This document shows, piece by piece, positions 34,877 to 46,489 of a DNA stretch of 64,000 bases. A model generated the notes under the pieces. That model saw only the letters and a list, made by a program, of their open reading frames with translations, was not told where the DNA came from and ran no database searches. The stretch comes from Polyporus tsugae (Eukaryota; Basidiomycota; Agaricomycetes; Polyporales; Polyporaceae), in contig JAHRBS010000007.1 of NCBI GenBank assembly GCA_024305745.1, forward strand, positions 3,162,001 through 3,226,000, given 5' to 3'. How positions within the stretch are numbered: the first letter of the stretch is position 1; each line of letters opens with the position of its first letter. The translations under genes were made by a program, and so were the position numbers.

Positions 34877-36735
34877 ATGAAGCCCGTCAAGTACTATCAG
34901 ATTGGAGGCTTCAGAGCGCATGTCCCATGGTGGCAATGGTGAGCTGTAGTCCATCGAAATGAGCGCCCTCGATCGTGAGGAGTTGTGCTCCGGGATTGAC
35001 GCATCGACCTCCGCAGGAACAGGCAAAGTTCCAGCAGCGATGTCCTCATTAAAACCCTGATGAAGATGTTCCAAGATGGTGATGATCTGATACTCGGTAA
35101 GGCTTAGCTCGTGCACTAGAAGACACACAATTGCTCATGTATAAGTACGAATTGTACCTTAGGGATCCGGCCAAATGGCGCATCGTACCTGCTCCTCCCA
35201 GTCGATCGGTTTGACTCTCACCTTGGCCCACGGCCGCGGGATCGTCCATGGAGCGCGCAGGACTTTGAATCGCTCTCGCCAATCCAGTTCGGCCAGGAGA
35301 AGGATCTGGCCGACAAGTTGTCGTCGTATGTGAGCAACAAGAAGAGTAAGGACCGCATCCCTCGCGATCGCAGTAAGGCGAACACGGAGTACACTGCCGG
35401 CGGGGAGGACCTGAGCGACCGAGGGGACGAACGGTCGTGCTTCGAGCACCAGCGGTATGCTCTCTCACTTGAGCATGGTTTACGAACTCATCTTCTATTC
35501 TTTTCGGGATAGACTCCTGTATCGCTTGCTGCAGAATACCATAAGACGTCCTGAGGACTACGAGGTCCCCATGCATTCACGGTTCCACGATATCCAAATC
35601 TATTCCCTCGCGTTTAATCTATGGTTTGGGGATACCCGTGCATTAGACGAGCGGATGGCGGACCCGAAAGTACTCGACGTGGGTTGGACGGAGTTTGACG
35701 CGCCTACGGACTCTGACGACCTGAAGGCGGTATCGACAACCCACCTGACTATCGAGGAAGAGCGGTATTTGGGGAATCCCGGGAGGACCCGATCGGTAAC
35801 TTGGACCATTGTCACAAAATTCGCAGAGTCTGAACTGTCTATTAGACCCTCCCAGATATCACGCAGGCTATGTCTCGGGATTCGGTCTCGACATTACTCC
35901 AGAGCCTGTTCGCTTCGGAACAGATCGATGACGCTAGCGCGCCGAAGCTATTGCTTGTCCATGACGCCAAGACGACTATGGCTGTCCTCCGCACATTCGG
36001 GGTAGACACATCAAAGTGGGCGACTGGCATCAAGCATCTGCTCTACAACCAAGCTGTGAGCGACGGTCTGAGGAGGGATAACCAGTACGACGTTCATCTA
36101 GAACGCCGTGATCATGGCTTGTACGGCAAATCCTCCAGAGAACGATCTCGTTCCCCGCGCAGACAGCCTGCGGATGAACGTCATGTTCGTCCGCGGTCTC
36201 CGCCAACGCGCCACGCCGAGGCACCCCGGGTGTACATAGTTGATGTTCGTGCGATGTACGGGTTCCTGATGCGGGTCGCACCGGGACAGGACAATTCAGT
36301 CCTGTTAAATGCCAAGGCACTTCACGTGCAAGACACCGCCCTGCAGAGAGGCGAGGACGATCAAGTCATCTATGAAGATATCGACCCCAAGCAATGGTGT
36401 GCAGGAAGAGAAAGCAGGCGGGTGCAAGTTTCAGTGAAATCTAAGGCTGAATGTGCTCATGAATTCGGTTGGTGAACAGGCTGCTAGGATACATGTGGGA
36501 AGACATGGCGAACGGCGTCGCGATCGACGAACAGCGCGCTTACCGAGACGAAATCGCCAAGGAGGCCGCCTCATATGCGCCTGCTGCCGGGTACGCGGGG
36601 AGGGCGGACGATGAAGATGTGGATCCAAACGATATTATACAGCCCATGGCAACTGGCTCAGGACAGTTGCAACCAAAGCCATCGAAACCTTACGGGATGT
36701 TCGATTCGGAAGATGAGGACGACGACGACTACTAG
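34877..36735 (+). CDS. Uncharacterised protein, probable Gfd2/YDR514C-type RNase H-like fold
   Basis: The exons join smoothly: MKPVKYYQIGGFRAHVPWWQ, then NRQSSSSDVLIKTLMKMFQD, then GIRPNGASYLLLPVDRFDSH and a long middle part. The core looks like the fungal Gfd2/YDR514C C-terminal domain, an RNase H/DEDD-exonuclease-like fold: KVLDVGWTEFDAP with THLTIEEERYLGN (first strands and conserved HxxIxE-like segment), PKLLLVHDAKTTMAVLRTFG (motif II region), VYIVDVRAMYGFLM and AGRESRRLLGYMWEDMA (motif III region). The Asp and Glu expected in motif I and the HN-AGNDA block of active exonucleases are not clear, so activity may be lost. A basic SR-like insert (KSSRERSRSPRRQPADE) lies inside the domain, and the C-terminus is acidic (DSEDEDDDDY). 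Assignment rests on motif memory only. Stop at 36733-36735. Confidence 0.6.
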
Positions 36736-37076
36736 GTTAATGTGGACCGTACGTGGCCGTCTCGCAGATCGTAGCAACATATCTGGAATGTCATACATAT
36801 GCATCATGTAACTACTTCATGCGTTCTCCGTGCATGTACCGTCCACTTGCGGTGGGGGGTTGTGGAGGGTTGTGCCAAACGAACGATGATGGTTACCAAA
36901 TCGGGAAGCGCACAATTAGTACGGAGTTCATCCGAGGCAGGCGACGGCGCCGCGGCCGCAACCGCTTCCTACGTTACGCCTCATTCACGCTCCTTTCTCT
37001 CCTGGGCCTCCTTGATTTTGCTTACCCAGTTTCTGCGAAACGTCATTTTGCTTGCTTGCGACCCTGACGGCCCACG
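36736..37076. other. Intergenic region upstream of LIS1
   Basis: Short spacer of 341 bp between two plus-strand genes. Nothing recognisable beyond a C-rich segment just before the LIS1 start. Confidence 0.4.
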
Positions 37077-38821
37077 ATGTCTATGCTCTCGGAGCGGCAA
37101 AAGGAGGAACTGTATGTGATGTTCCGATATCTGCAGCGCTAGCATATCTTCATGCGTAGCATACGATGAAGTCAGAAGTCGATCCTCGAGTATTTGAATG
37201 CCAACAACTTCACCGATGCATTCAACGCGCTCAAGGCCGAGAGCGGACTGGAGTACACCCCCGACCCGAAAGGGAAGTATGTCGGACTGTTGGAGAAGAA
37301 GTGGACGAGTGTGATACGATTGCAGAAGAAGGTACGTACCCAAGCCCGCTCGTTTTGCGCTCTCGGTCTTCATGAACTCCGTCCTGCACGCGCCACGCCG
37401 TGGGCGATTAGATTATGGACTTAGAGAACCGCAACGCCGCGCTTCAAGAAGAGCTGTCTCTATCACCAGCCAAACGTGCTTCCCTCCAAACGGACTGGGT
37501 GCCGCGGGCACCCGCTGCGTATGTATTGACAGGACACCGGAATCAGGTGAACAAGGTCGCGTTCCATCCAACATTCAACCTGCTCGCATCCGCAAGCGAA
37601 GATGCAACGGTGAAGATTTGGGATTGGGAGACAGGAGAATTCGAGCGGACGCTGAAAGGCCACACCCGCTCCGTGACGGATGTTTCGTTCGACAGTCGGG
37701 GGAATTTACTTGGTGCGCATATGTTCCCTCTGCAGGCTCACGTTCGCCCCGTGAGAAGGATGCTGACCCCCTGCGAAAGTAACATGCTCGTCCGATCTAT
37801 TCATCAAAATCTGGGACGTGCAGAACGAGTGGAAGAATACAAAGACGTTCTCCGGACACGATCACAACATCTCCTGCGTGCGATTCATGCCTGGTGACCA
37901 GCAGATTGTCAGCGCCAGTAGGGACAGGACAATACGCATATTCGACATCGCGTCTACGTTAGTAATCCTTGCTCTAACTCTGCTCCGGGCGTGTATGTTA
38001 ACGTCTACCCAGCCATCTCGTTCGGACCATCACAGGCCATTCAGATTGGGTTCGATGGGTGGAGCCATCGGACGACGGACGGTTGCTCGCGAGCTGTTCA
38101 AATGACCAGGTAAGCGCGTAGAGAAAGCTGGATGATATGTGCCTGAGGTCGCTTACCTTGGAATGTTAGACCGCACGGATCATCGACCCTCAGAACGGGG
38201 AGACTAAGACCGAGCTCCGGGGTCATGAACACACGGTTGAGGTTGTGGCCTTCGCGCCTTTAGCTGCTTATGCTGCGATCCGAGAACTCGCCGGGATTCC
38301 TGTAAGTGACGTACGCATGTGCATGGCTGCCAGGGGTTGACAGGTTGCCCCACAGAATACGGAACGATCGAAGAGACCTGGCGCGTACCTGGCCACAGGC
38401 TCCCGGGACAAGACCGTCAAGTTGTGGGACACCCAAAGTGGACAGATGCTCCGGAACCTTGTACGATTCATGCGTTTTCCTTTCGGCGCTGTGCGCTAAG
38501 TAAGTGATAATTTGTCCACAGGCCGGTCACGACAACTGGGTACGCGCCCTCGTCTTCCATCCGACAGGGAAGTTCCTCCTTTCTGCCTCCGACGATTACA
38601 CAATACGAGTCTGGGAGCTCTCCACGGGACGGTGTGTGAAGACCGTGCAGGCGCACGGGCATTTCGTCACCTGTCTGGCCTGGGGCCGTCAAGCACCGTC
38701 GCAGAGCGGCGACGCAGCGAAGACGAACGGTGCGGGTGACGGACACCAAGAGGTGGAGAAGTTCGTGAACGTCGTTGCGTCCGGGAGCGTCGATCAGACC
38801 ATCAAGATCTGGCTGCCTTGA
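37077..38821 (+). CDS. Lis1/NudF/Pac1, dynein regulator
   Basis: WD40 protein that regulates cytoplasmic dynein in nuclear migration and hyphal transport. Start [12 protein letters not shown] leads, over a first intron, to a LisH dimerisation motif ([20 protein letters not shown]) and a coiled coil ([20 protein letters not shown]). Seven WD40 repeats follow: [137 protein letters not shown] and the last blade ending [13 protein letters not shown]. The final repeats contain an insertion ([20 protein letters not shown]) common in fungal Lis1. Stop at 38819-38821. Introns are 45-75 nt. Confidence 0.96.
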
Positions 38822-40363
38822 CCCTCCGTGCTGGCATGGACTTGGCTCTCCAAACTCGATCTCGTGCATTTGGAGTTGCTGCTAGATGGCACATAATGTT
38901 TGCGGCCTCTCAGGACTTTTTGGTGAGTAGCGCAGCTCGGTACGGTGCTTCTTCGGTGACTGACGCATTCTTCGACCACGTCATCGTGGTCTATACCAAT
39001 GCCCGTCGTTGTTTATCGTATGGAAACCCGCTTAGCAATCACACAGTATGTCTTGCTATTCGATCACGTACGGCCGATCCCCTTCACTTGATCGTGTATG
39101 ATTGCTGATGCTTTTGTCCCCACTTCCGCTATCCTGTGCATTGTGTCAATTTCACTCTTTTCCCGCCCTCTGGATGTCGCTCAGTATTGTTACCCTCCTT
39201 CCGACACGCATACCCCATATACAACGTCTAGGTATCACCAACGCTACTTGTACAATTTATTCTTTAACAGGGTGTGTCGCTGCTCATTGAACATGCAATC
39301 GAATCGTTGGAGTGTTTCCGTGGCGCCGTTTATTTCATTATGTAATCGGCTCGGTTTTCTAAGGTTTCCGGCCTTCAAAGTGGAGCAACGCCCGGCCCGA
39401 GACAACGGCCGATTATGTAGCGCATTTGGGGCGGGGGTATCCGGGGTCTTGGCAGCGCGGGAACAACATTACAAATGGGGTAATGCCGCAGTAAGTTGGA
39501 AATCATCATGCCGGCGACTCGGAGGTCCGGCAGCTCGACTAAGTATCCGTGGACCATAGCTGAGCTGGACTGGAGGCTCTTGCCGAGTACCGTATGTTCC
39601 TCATCACCCGCCGTTGGAGGCTGCGCCATTCCAACTTCCAATTCCCTGCCAACCAACCCTTGGACGAGAGGGTTTGGTTGCGTCGCAGAACTCGCATGTG
39701 CGCAACTAGTAAGGTGTCCCCGTCATTCGGGCCAGATCTAGCTCTGCGATTACTTATTTCTCTGGACAGTGGACACCGTGTTGTTTATAGATCGGGTAAA
39801 TAGAACTCCATGATTGGTGTTCACGAATCACTCGAGGCCGAACCAGCCAAGCCAGCTCGCGGCATCATCGATATCTGCATCTGCGATGCCAGTCCCCCAT
39901 TGACACCGGTGACCGGCCCCCCACCCGCGAGGTAAATGGAAGGTTCACTCTCTGTTATGGAGGCTATGAGGTCCTCATATATTTTACAGTCTTTCTAGGT
40001 CATATCCCCGACCACAGGTACTTAACTAGGATCACATCGTGTCAGTAAGCCTCGGATTCGATTTACGCCGGGTGCTCCATTTGCCGATGGCAGAGTGCGT
40101 TTCTTGCCACATGCTTCCTTGCATGAGCGATGACAGGCTGACACGTCCCTTGTTTCGTGCAGAGCGCCGAGTATCGCCGGCCGCCGATAACACACAGTCC
40201 ACTGTTCGTGTGCCTAGGTTCGACGATAACGGTCCCGGGTGAAGCCAAGCGGACTGTCCCACCATGGTCAGTGCCTTTGGCGTCTCTCCATGTAAGGTAG
40301 TATATATGGCTGAGGCCTTCTCACGAATCGTCGCGGTCTTTCCCCCCAGCCGTTCCTGACACC
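38822..40363. other. Intergenic region of 1.5 kb upstream of the OPT transporter gene
   Basis: No gene recognised. Open frames near 39100-39560 and 39500-39740 look random. The last 70 bases carry a TATATAT element and a C-rich tract and form a plausible core promoter for the transporter gene. The length suggests that upstream regulatory sequence lies here, but I cannot point to sites. Confidence 0.45.
40301..40307 (+). promoter_or_regulatory. Probable TATA box of the OPT transporter gene
   Basis: TATATAT lies 57 bp before the start codon at 40364 and is followed by a pyrimidine tract (gtctttccccccag). Spacing fits a fungal TATA-containing promoter with a short leader. Inferred from sequence only. 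Confidence 0.5.
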
Positions 40364-43300
40364 ATGCCGGACGCGTCGAAGATCATGGAGATGGATGACA
40401 AGCCCTCAGCTTCCGACCTTTCCCTCGAGAAGAAAGGTCACGATGGCGTTGAAGTCACCGACGATGCCATCATGGCAAAGGAGGTCGAAGAGTTCGAGGA
40501 GCGGCTTCAGAAAGACGAAGCGGTCGAGGCGGAGTACCTCGTCCAGGAGGCGTACGAAGTTGCCATCAAGGTTCGTTGTACCACGCCCCGTTTAGCCCTT
40601 GCTCTCATGCTATTTTTATCAGGTTTTGTCCACCCGAGACGATCCTGAACTGCAGTCCCTCACCTTCCGTACGCTGTTCCTCGGTCTTGGGTTTTCGGCC
40701 TTCGGAGCGTGAGTACTTCTCATCTCTTCTGTGTACATGTGATTCCAACATCGTCTTCCAGAGTATTAGCCCAAATATACTACTTCAAACCCCAGACGCT
40801 GCTTGTCTCGCAGCTGTTCCTCCTGGTATTGTCGTACTGGTTCGGCGGTGCGATGGCGATGTTGCTACCATCTCGTGGCCTTTTCCGTTGGATCAACCCT
40901 GGGCCATTTAATAGTGAGTTATAGTACATCCCACTCCTCGGAATATATTGTGTCTCACAGCATCATCAGTCAAGGAGCATGTCGCCATCATCATCATGGC
41001 TTCCTCGGCCGCCGTGTCGGCCACCGCTATTCAAGTCATCTCGGTGCAGGATTGTGAGTACGTTGTCACGTTAGGCGGTTCCGGGCTGACTAGCTCCTCC
41101 AGTGTACTACAACAGGAGACTGGTAAGAAATGTCCTCGTCATGATTGCATACATGCCGTCGTTGATGCAATGCATTTTTCAGAATGCTGGTTTGGCGATC
41201 TTCACGCTGATTGGGTCTCAATTGCTCGGTTACGGATATGCCGGGTTGCTGCAAGATTTGCTAGTAAAGCCCACGAAATGTTTCTGGCCCAGCACGAGTA
41301 CGTCGTCACAACCCAAGCCTGAGATCATTGCTTATCAATATGGTAGTCTCCACTGCCAACCTCTTCCAGGCGCTGCACTACGACAGGCAGATGACATCGA
41401 AGCGTGTCCGCCTCTTCTGGACTATCTTTGTTGTCATGTTCTTCTGGGAGATCATCCCGCAATGTGAGTGAAATGCGTCCTCGCCTTGAGTGACCCCGTT
41501 TGATCTGAGCTGATGACCACGGTTTCACAGGGATCTTCCCACTGCTCACGGGTGTGTCGATTTTCTGTTTGGCCAACAACTCCAGTCCTGTGTTCCGTAA
41601 CATCTTCGGGGGTGCAAGCAACAACGAGGGCATGGGCCTCCTCTCGTGGTCCTTCGACTGGAACCTTATTGGCAGCGACTGCTTGTTCAACCCCCTTTGG
41701 CTCCAGATCAACCAGGATATCGGCATAATACTCACTTACATATTGATGGCTGGTGTCTACTACGGCAACCTCTGGCGTGCTAAGGATTTCCCTTTCATGA
41801 GCCAGGCGATCTTCGTACGTGTGTTCGATCTTTTGATACTATGCGTCCGCTTAACACCGATATTCCAGGCCGCCGATGGCTCTCAATACAATCAGACGGC
41901 ACTGCTGACGAACGGCAAGTTTAACCCAGAAAGCTATGCTCAACTTGGCGTAAGTTGCATCTGTCTTCCCTTCCGTAGCCGGCTCATGAACGATATGATC
42001 GTAGCCTGCATTCTTCTCTGCTACGAACGCGCTTTACTTCATGACCTCGAACCTTTCACTGGGCGCCACGTTTACCCACGTCTTCTTCTGGCATTGGCAA
42101 GATATCAAGCCTTTCCTTAAGACCTTCAACCCCTGGAACAAGGAGGCATACGTTGTCCACGACCCTCATTATGAGAAGATGAAGGTGTACAAGTCGATCC
42201 CCCGCTGGTGGTACTTCGTTCTCCTGGCTGCGGCGTACGTGATCGCGCAGGTGACCAACTACGAAGGCCACTCCGGCCTCCCGTGGTGGGCCTTGACCGT
42301 CATCCTTCTCATCTCGCTGATCATGTCGTTGCTGTTCGCCACGCTCGCGGCGACCATCGGATTCAAGGAGTTCAGCACATCTGCGAACGGTTTCTACCAG
42401 ATGATCACTGCGTACCTCGTCCCAGGGGACCCGATCGCGAACATGTACGGCGCGCTGTATGGCCAACATCCGCAGGGCCAGTGCATCCTAATGCTGGGTG
42501 ACTTGAAACTCGGCCAGTACGTCAAGCTCGCACCCCGTGTCACGTTCTCAATGCAGATAATGGGCACCGTCATCGGTGCCATTCTCAACTGTATGTGTAG
42601 TTCCGTCTTCAGTGGGTTTCAGGTCCTCACTGCATGCTACCGCCAGATATCATGATGGTCACGATCATTGACGCCAACCGCGACGCGCTCCTGTCGATCT
42701 CCGGCACCCGTCTCTGGTCTGGTCAAAACGCTCAGTCTTTCAACAGTACGTTGGAACAGACTTGGCAACGATATTAGGTCCTGACCATCTGGACAGCTAA
42801 CGGTATCTCATGGGGTGGCCTTGCCCCGGAGATGTTCGGCATTCACGGCGTGTACCACATGGTGCCCATCTGTCTGGCCATCGGTGTCTTCCTCCCCTTG
42901 CCGTTCATCCTTGCCGTAAGTGCCCCGCATGACACAGCGTCTGTTGTGTTCTACTAACGGCGTACGTTTCACGTAGTGGTACATCTGGCCTAAAGCCGGC
43001 TTCGAGAACTTCAGCACCCCGATCATCCTCCAGTATTCGGCTTACATGTCAGTCGGCGTCAACACCTCGACCAATCCGGCTATGGTCATCGGCCTCTTCT
43101 CCCAGTGGTGGGTCCGCACACGCTACCCGCGCTGGTTCACGAAGTACAAGTGCGTCTGGTCCCTTGTCACGGTGCGACTGGGAAGTATGTTGACAACTTT
43201 TGACAGCTACATCGTCGCCGCCGCGCTCGACGGTGGCACTCAGGTCATCTCGTTCATCCTCAACTTCGCAGTGTTCGGTGCCTCCGGAAACCCACAAAAC

Positions 43301-43433
43301 TTCCCCGAGTGGTGGGGTAACGGTACGATGTCCCCCGGCTTTGTTGTACGTAAACTTGGGCTGACACGCGGTGGCTCGCGCGTCCGTAGACCTCAACTTG
43401 TCCGCAGACCGCTGCCTGCTCCCGGACAACTGA
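40364..43433 (+). CDS. Oligopeptide transporter, OPT family
   Basis: Proton-coupled importer of small peptides (or peptide-like compounds such as glutathione) at the plasma membrane. A charged cytosolic N-terminus (MPDASKIMEMDDKPSASDLS, then EEFEERLQKDEAVEAEYLVQ) precedes about 14-16 membrane segments. OPT landmarks include SLTFRTLFLGLGFSAFGAVL, QIYYFKPQTLLVSQLFLLVL, RWINPGPFNIKEHVAIIIMA (the NPGPFNxKEH motif), LLQDLLVKPTKCFWPS, GLGLLSWSFDWN-like GMGLLSWSFDWNLIG, ATFTHVFFWHWQDI, NGISWGGLAPEMFG and GGTQVISFILNFAVFGASGN. A last short exon gives DLNLSADRCLLPDN and the stop at 43431-43433. About 800 residues, normal for the family. Introns are numerous, most of them near 55 nt. Substrate cannot be told from sequence. 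Confidence 0.94.
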
Positions 43434-43978
43434 TTCATTTGCCTTCCGGGCCCAACCGTGTATTAGTAAACCTTGACTTTTCATTCGCTCTGGTTTGGGC
43501 TGGTGCACGAATCCGTACATTTCGTCTGTACATGTGCATGTGTTGTTCCATGTGTGGGTCGCCGATTCAGCGGGTCTCGTGGATAACTGTGGCAATATTT
43601 AGTGAAGCGTAATTACTCGCGAACGGGAAGCTGAGTGGCATGATGAGCATTTTCTTCCGCAAGCGATTCGATCAGAGTGGGTGTCACGCGTGTGACGGAG
43701 TACAGCAGCCGTGGTTGGATCTCTAGATCTCCGGCCATCAGGCTGGAGCTGCTGGACCCAGGACACCCCTACGAAACCAATATAGGATCCTCACCGGACT
43801 CGCGGGAACGACGCATACGGTTTGTCCGGACGGCGTGACTTGTAAGTACTATCATACAACGGCGGAAGGTATACTCGAGTCATCCCAAATGTCACAGATG
43901 TTAGGTATGAATATCGTATACAAGACATCACCACATGGGAAGAACGATTAGGCACCCTATTGTAACACCATCTACAAA
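43434..43978. other. Convergent intergenic region between OPT and CreC-like genes
   Basis: Three-prime flanks of both genes. No coding pattern, RNA gene or repeat recognised. Confidence 0.45.
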
Positions 43979-46306
43979 TCAATTGCTAGCGTCCGTTTGA
44001 GAACCGCGCCGCATCGTGTTATGTGTCCGTAAGTGACGGGGCTGGACAGCCAGCGGCCTTATCCAGAATTTCATCTGCCCCAGCTTAGTGGCCGTCAGGA
44101 GCCCTTTAGGGAGGAAGGCGATATCGGTGAACATCTCGTTGCCGATATGTTTGACCTGACGAACAACGGCAAGGACGGTTGTGAGCGAATAAAACGTCCG
44201 CCGAGCATAGGCTGAGCATGATAAGCTAGTACGCACTACGACGGGCTGCACGACCGCGACCTCGTTGCGTGACGGCGCAGGATGATATCGCGGTAGCGGG
44301 GATTCGCCGCTTGGTGTCCCTGGAGGTGGGAGATATAGCGTGGACTCGCCTCTTCGGCGAAGCGCCAGCGATATCGAGGATGTGATAGACATGCGTTGTT
44401 GATGCGCAGCCTGCGGACTCGGCAATGAGTGTCCGGCTCAGGGAATCCGAGCTCAAGGGCTCACATGTAATTTCGGCCTGTGCAAGGCGCCACTGGAAAA
44501 GTCCCACTAAGGCGATGTTAGATGTCATTCGGGGAAACGCGTGCCGCGACTCATGCGTACCAGGATAAACTTGTTATCTTCTCCTATACTGCCAAAGCGA
44601 TACGTCCGGCCATCACAGCGTATCTCGTCAAACGCGACGCCGGCGACAAAAGAGGAGTGTCCCTGACACCTAGCGATTACCCTTTGCTCCCAAGGGGAGA
44701 ATATCGTAACAAGGTCGTCCTGGCCCCCGGTCTGCGCAGCAGTAGCCATGAGGTACATCGGAACGCCGAACGGGGCGGACTCACAAGGATGAAACGGCCA
44801 TCTGGTGACCACGAGACGCAAGTGAATGCCCCAAAGTACGATGCGTAGCAATCCACTAGCCTGATAAAACATGAGCCACTAACTCTATGAATAGCGTGAA
44901 GGGGACATACTGTTCGGCTACTGTATCAATTACTCTAAGACAGCCATCCTCCGAGATGGCGGCGAGGAATTTGGCATCTGGTGAGAATACGAAGTCTCCG
45001 GGTTCGTGTCAGACAGGGGGAACTTGCAAACCCGGACCGTAGCCCTCACCTACGATGCTTCTACGTGATACCCTCCAGTGGCTAACCGGGTTCTTTGCCG
45101 TCTTCTCCTTCTCGGGTTTGGCACCTATGGGGACGGGCCCGCCCATTGTGACTGGGTGCCACGGAGGCATGGTCACGAATATTGAGTCAAGGGGATTCCA
45201 TTCTCCCTGCGAGTCGCTCGAGGAGGACCCATCTAGCGGTGAAACGGATGATGGAGACGTCCCCGGCTCCTGAGGAGTAAATGCGCCGTCTTCTCGCTCC
45301 TTGTCGTAGACAATGATGGTGCCGTCCGCGTGGGATACGAGGAACAGGTTCGGGGAGTCAGGGACCCAACGGATCGCGGTACATGCCGCGCTGCATATAC
45401 GTCCCTAATTACCACTCAAGTTCAGTTTAAGCATATGTACTCCGCGTGGTCCTCTGCTTACTTGTTTGTTGAAGCGCCCATAACGAGAAGTTATTGGGTC
45501 TGTGGACGCGTGTCAATGGAAGTCGTCGGATATTTAAAAGAGCGTACTCACCCAACCACAGTATGTCTCCTGTATGGAACCCAATTACGATGTCCAACCG
45601 TTCGGAAGACACTGTGGCAAGATTCACGTCATGGCAAGTTGGGTATGCAGAGAAATATATTCGTGCCAGAGGCTCCTGAATGAGGCATTTCATATGTACA
45701 TGGAGAATGGAAGCATCGGTAGTGAACACATACCTTGATCTTCGTACCCGCCTCCGTCCAAACGAACGTCTTCGCAGAGTTGTAGAACATGAACGTGGTC
45801 TCCCCTTGTTTTGACTGTAGGACCTTGCTCAGGTTGTCTGAGTTCTGCAGTCGAGTGATGAACGTCGAGGAGGTCGTCCGCATGTTGTGCTTCGGCCGCG
45901 GGGCGGCCTTCCTCCTCCCCAGCCCGCCAGGGAGTTGCGCGAATGGCGTGCTGGGTTGATCATGGGGGGCGGAGGCAGAGTTGTCGGGAGCGGGAGTACT
46001 AGACGCGTCTGGAGAGCCGTCGTCCGGATCGTCACTACTGGACACGCTCAACCCGTCTTCGCGCTCCTTCGCCAGCACCTTCTCCTTCTTGCCCTCCTTC
46101 TCCCGGTTTCCTGAGAGCAGCTGGGAGAGACCTGCAGGTGTGTTGTTTGGCTTCGTGGCAGAGAAGCGGACCGAGACAGTGGAGACTTTTGTGGGGTATA
46201 AGATGGGTGCGGCGGAGATGGTGTGCTGGGCAAGCGGGGCGGGCTTGTGCTCTTCGGTGATGGAGTACACGCCCTCGGGGGCGACGAATGTCGATTCATT
46301 CTCCAT
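43979..46306 (-). CDS. CreC/WDR20-like WD40 protein
   Basis: Homologue of Aspergillus CreC and animal WDR20, the WD40 partner that stabilises and activates a deubiquitinase (CreB/USP12/46) and in fungi affects carbon catabolite repression. N-terminal 200 residues are Ser/Pro/Asp-rich (LSQLLSGNREKEGKKEKVLA, SSSDDPDDGSPDASSTPAPD). The conserved part starts TTFMFYNSAKTFVWTEAG and continues REP-like EPLARIYFSAYPTCHDVN, RLDIVIGFHTGDILW, YGRFNKQGRICSAACTAIRW, VPDSPNLFLVSHADGTIIVY (then DKERED), HWRVSRRSIVDFVFSPDAKF, DCYSSYFGALTCVSWSPDGR, YRFGSIGEDNKFILWDFSSG (ALHRPK) and FTDIAFLPKGLLTATKLGQM (KFWIRP). These are CreC/WDR20 signature blocks. Start at 46306, stop at 43979-43981. Divergent from the E1 beta gene, 183 bp apart. 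Confidence 0.88.
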
Positions 46307-46489
46307 CGTTCATTGTCGCGGACGTGAGACGACGAGTTTGTGGGACAGGCGAGGGTCCGATGGTGGCGGCGGGATGAGTTCCAAGTTCATGGTCCGGAGC
46401 CGTTGGGTGCCTAACCGGCGCATGACCCAACGGATCTTGCATCCGTTGGCCCCCAATCCCCTCCTTCAACTTGTCCTCCAACCTCGACC

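Noticed and set aside
34618..35576. Possible minus-strand gene with products such as LTEYQIITILEHLHQGFNED
   Set aside because: The plus-strand exons of the RNase H-like gene cover the same bases, splice in frame from MKPVKYYQ and continue into a recognisable domain. The minus frames do not join into one protein.
34844..38821. YTH reader, RNase H-like protein and RdRP considered as an RNA-metabolism cluster
   Set aside because: RdRP is 27 kb away, and unrelated housekeeping genes lie between and after them; no shared orientation or spacing supports a functional cluster.
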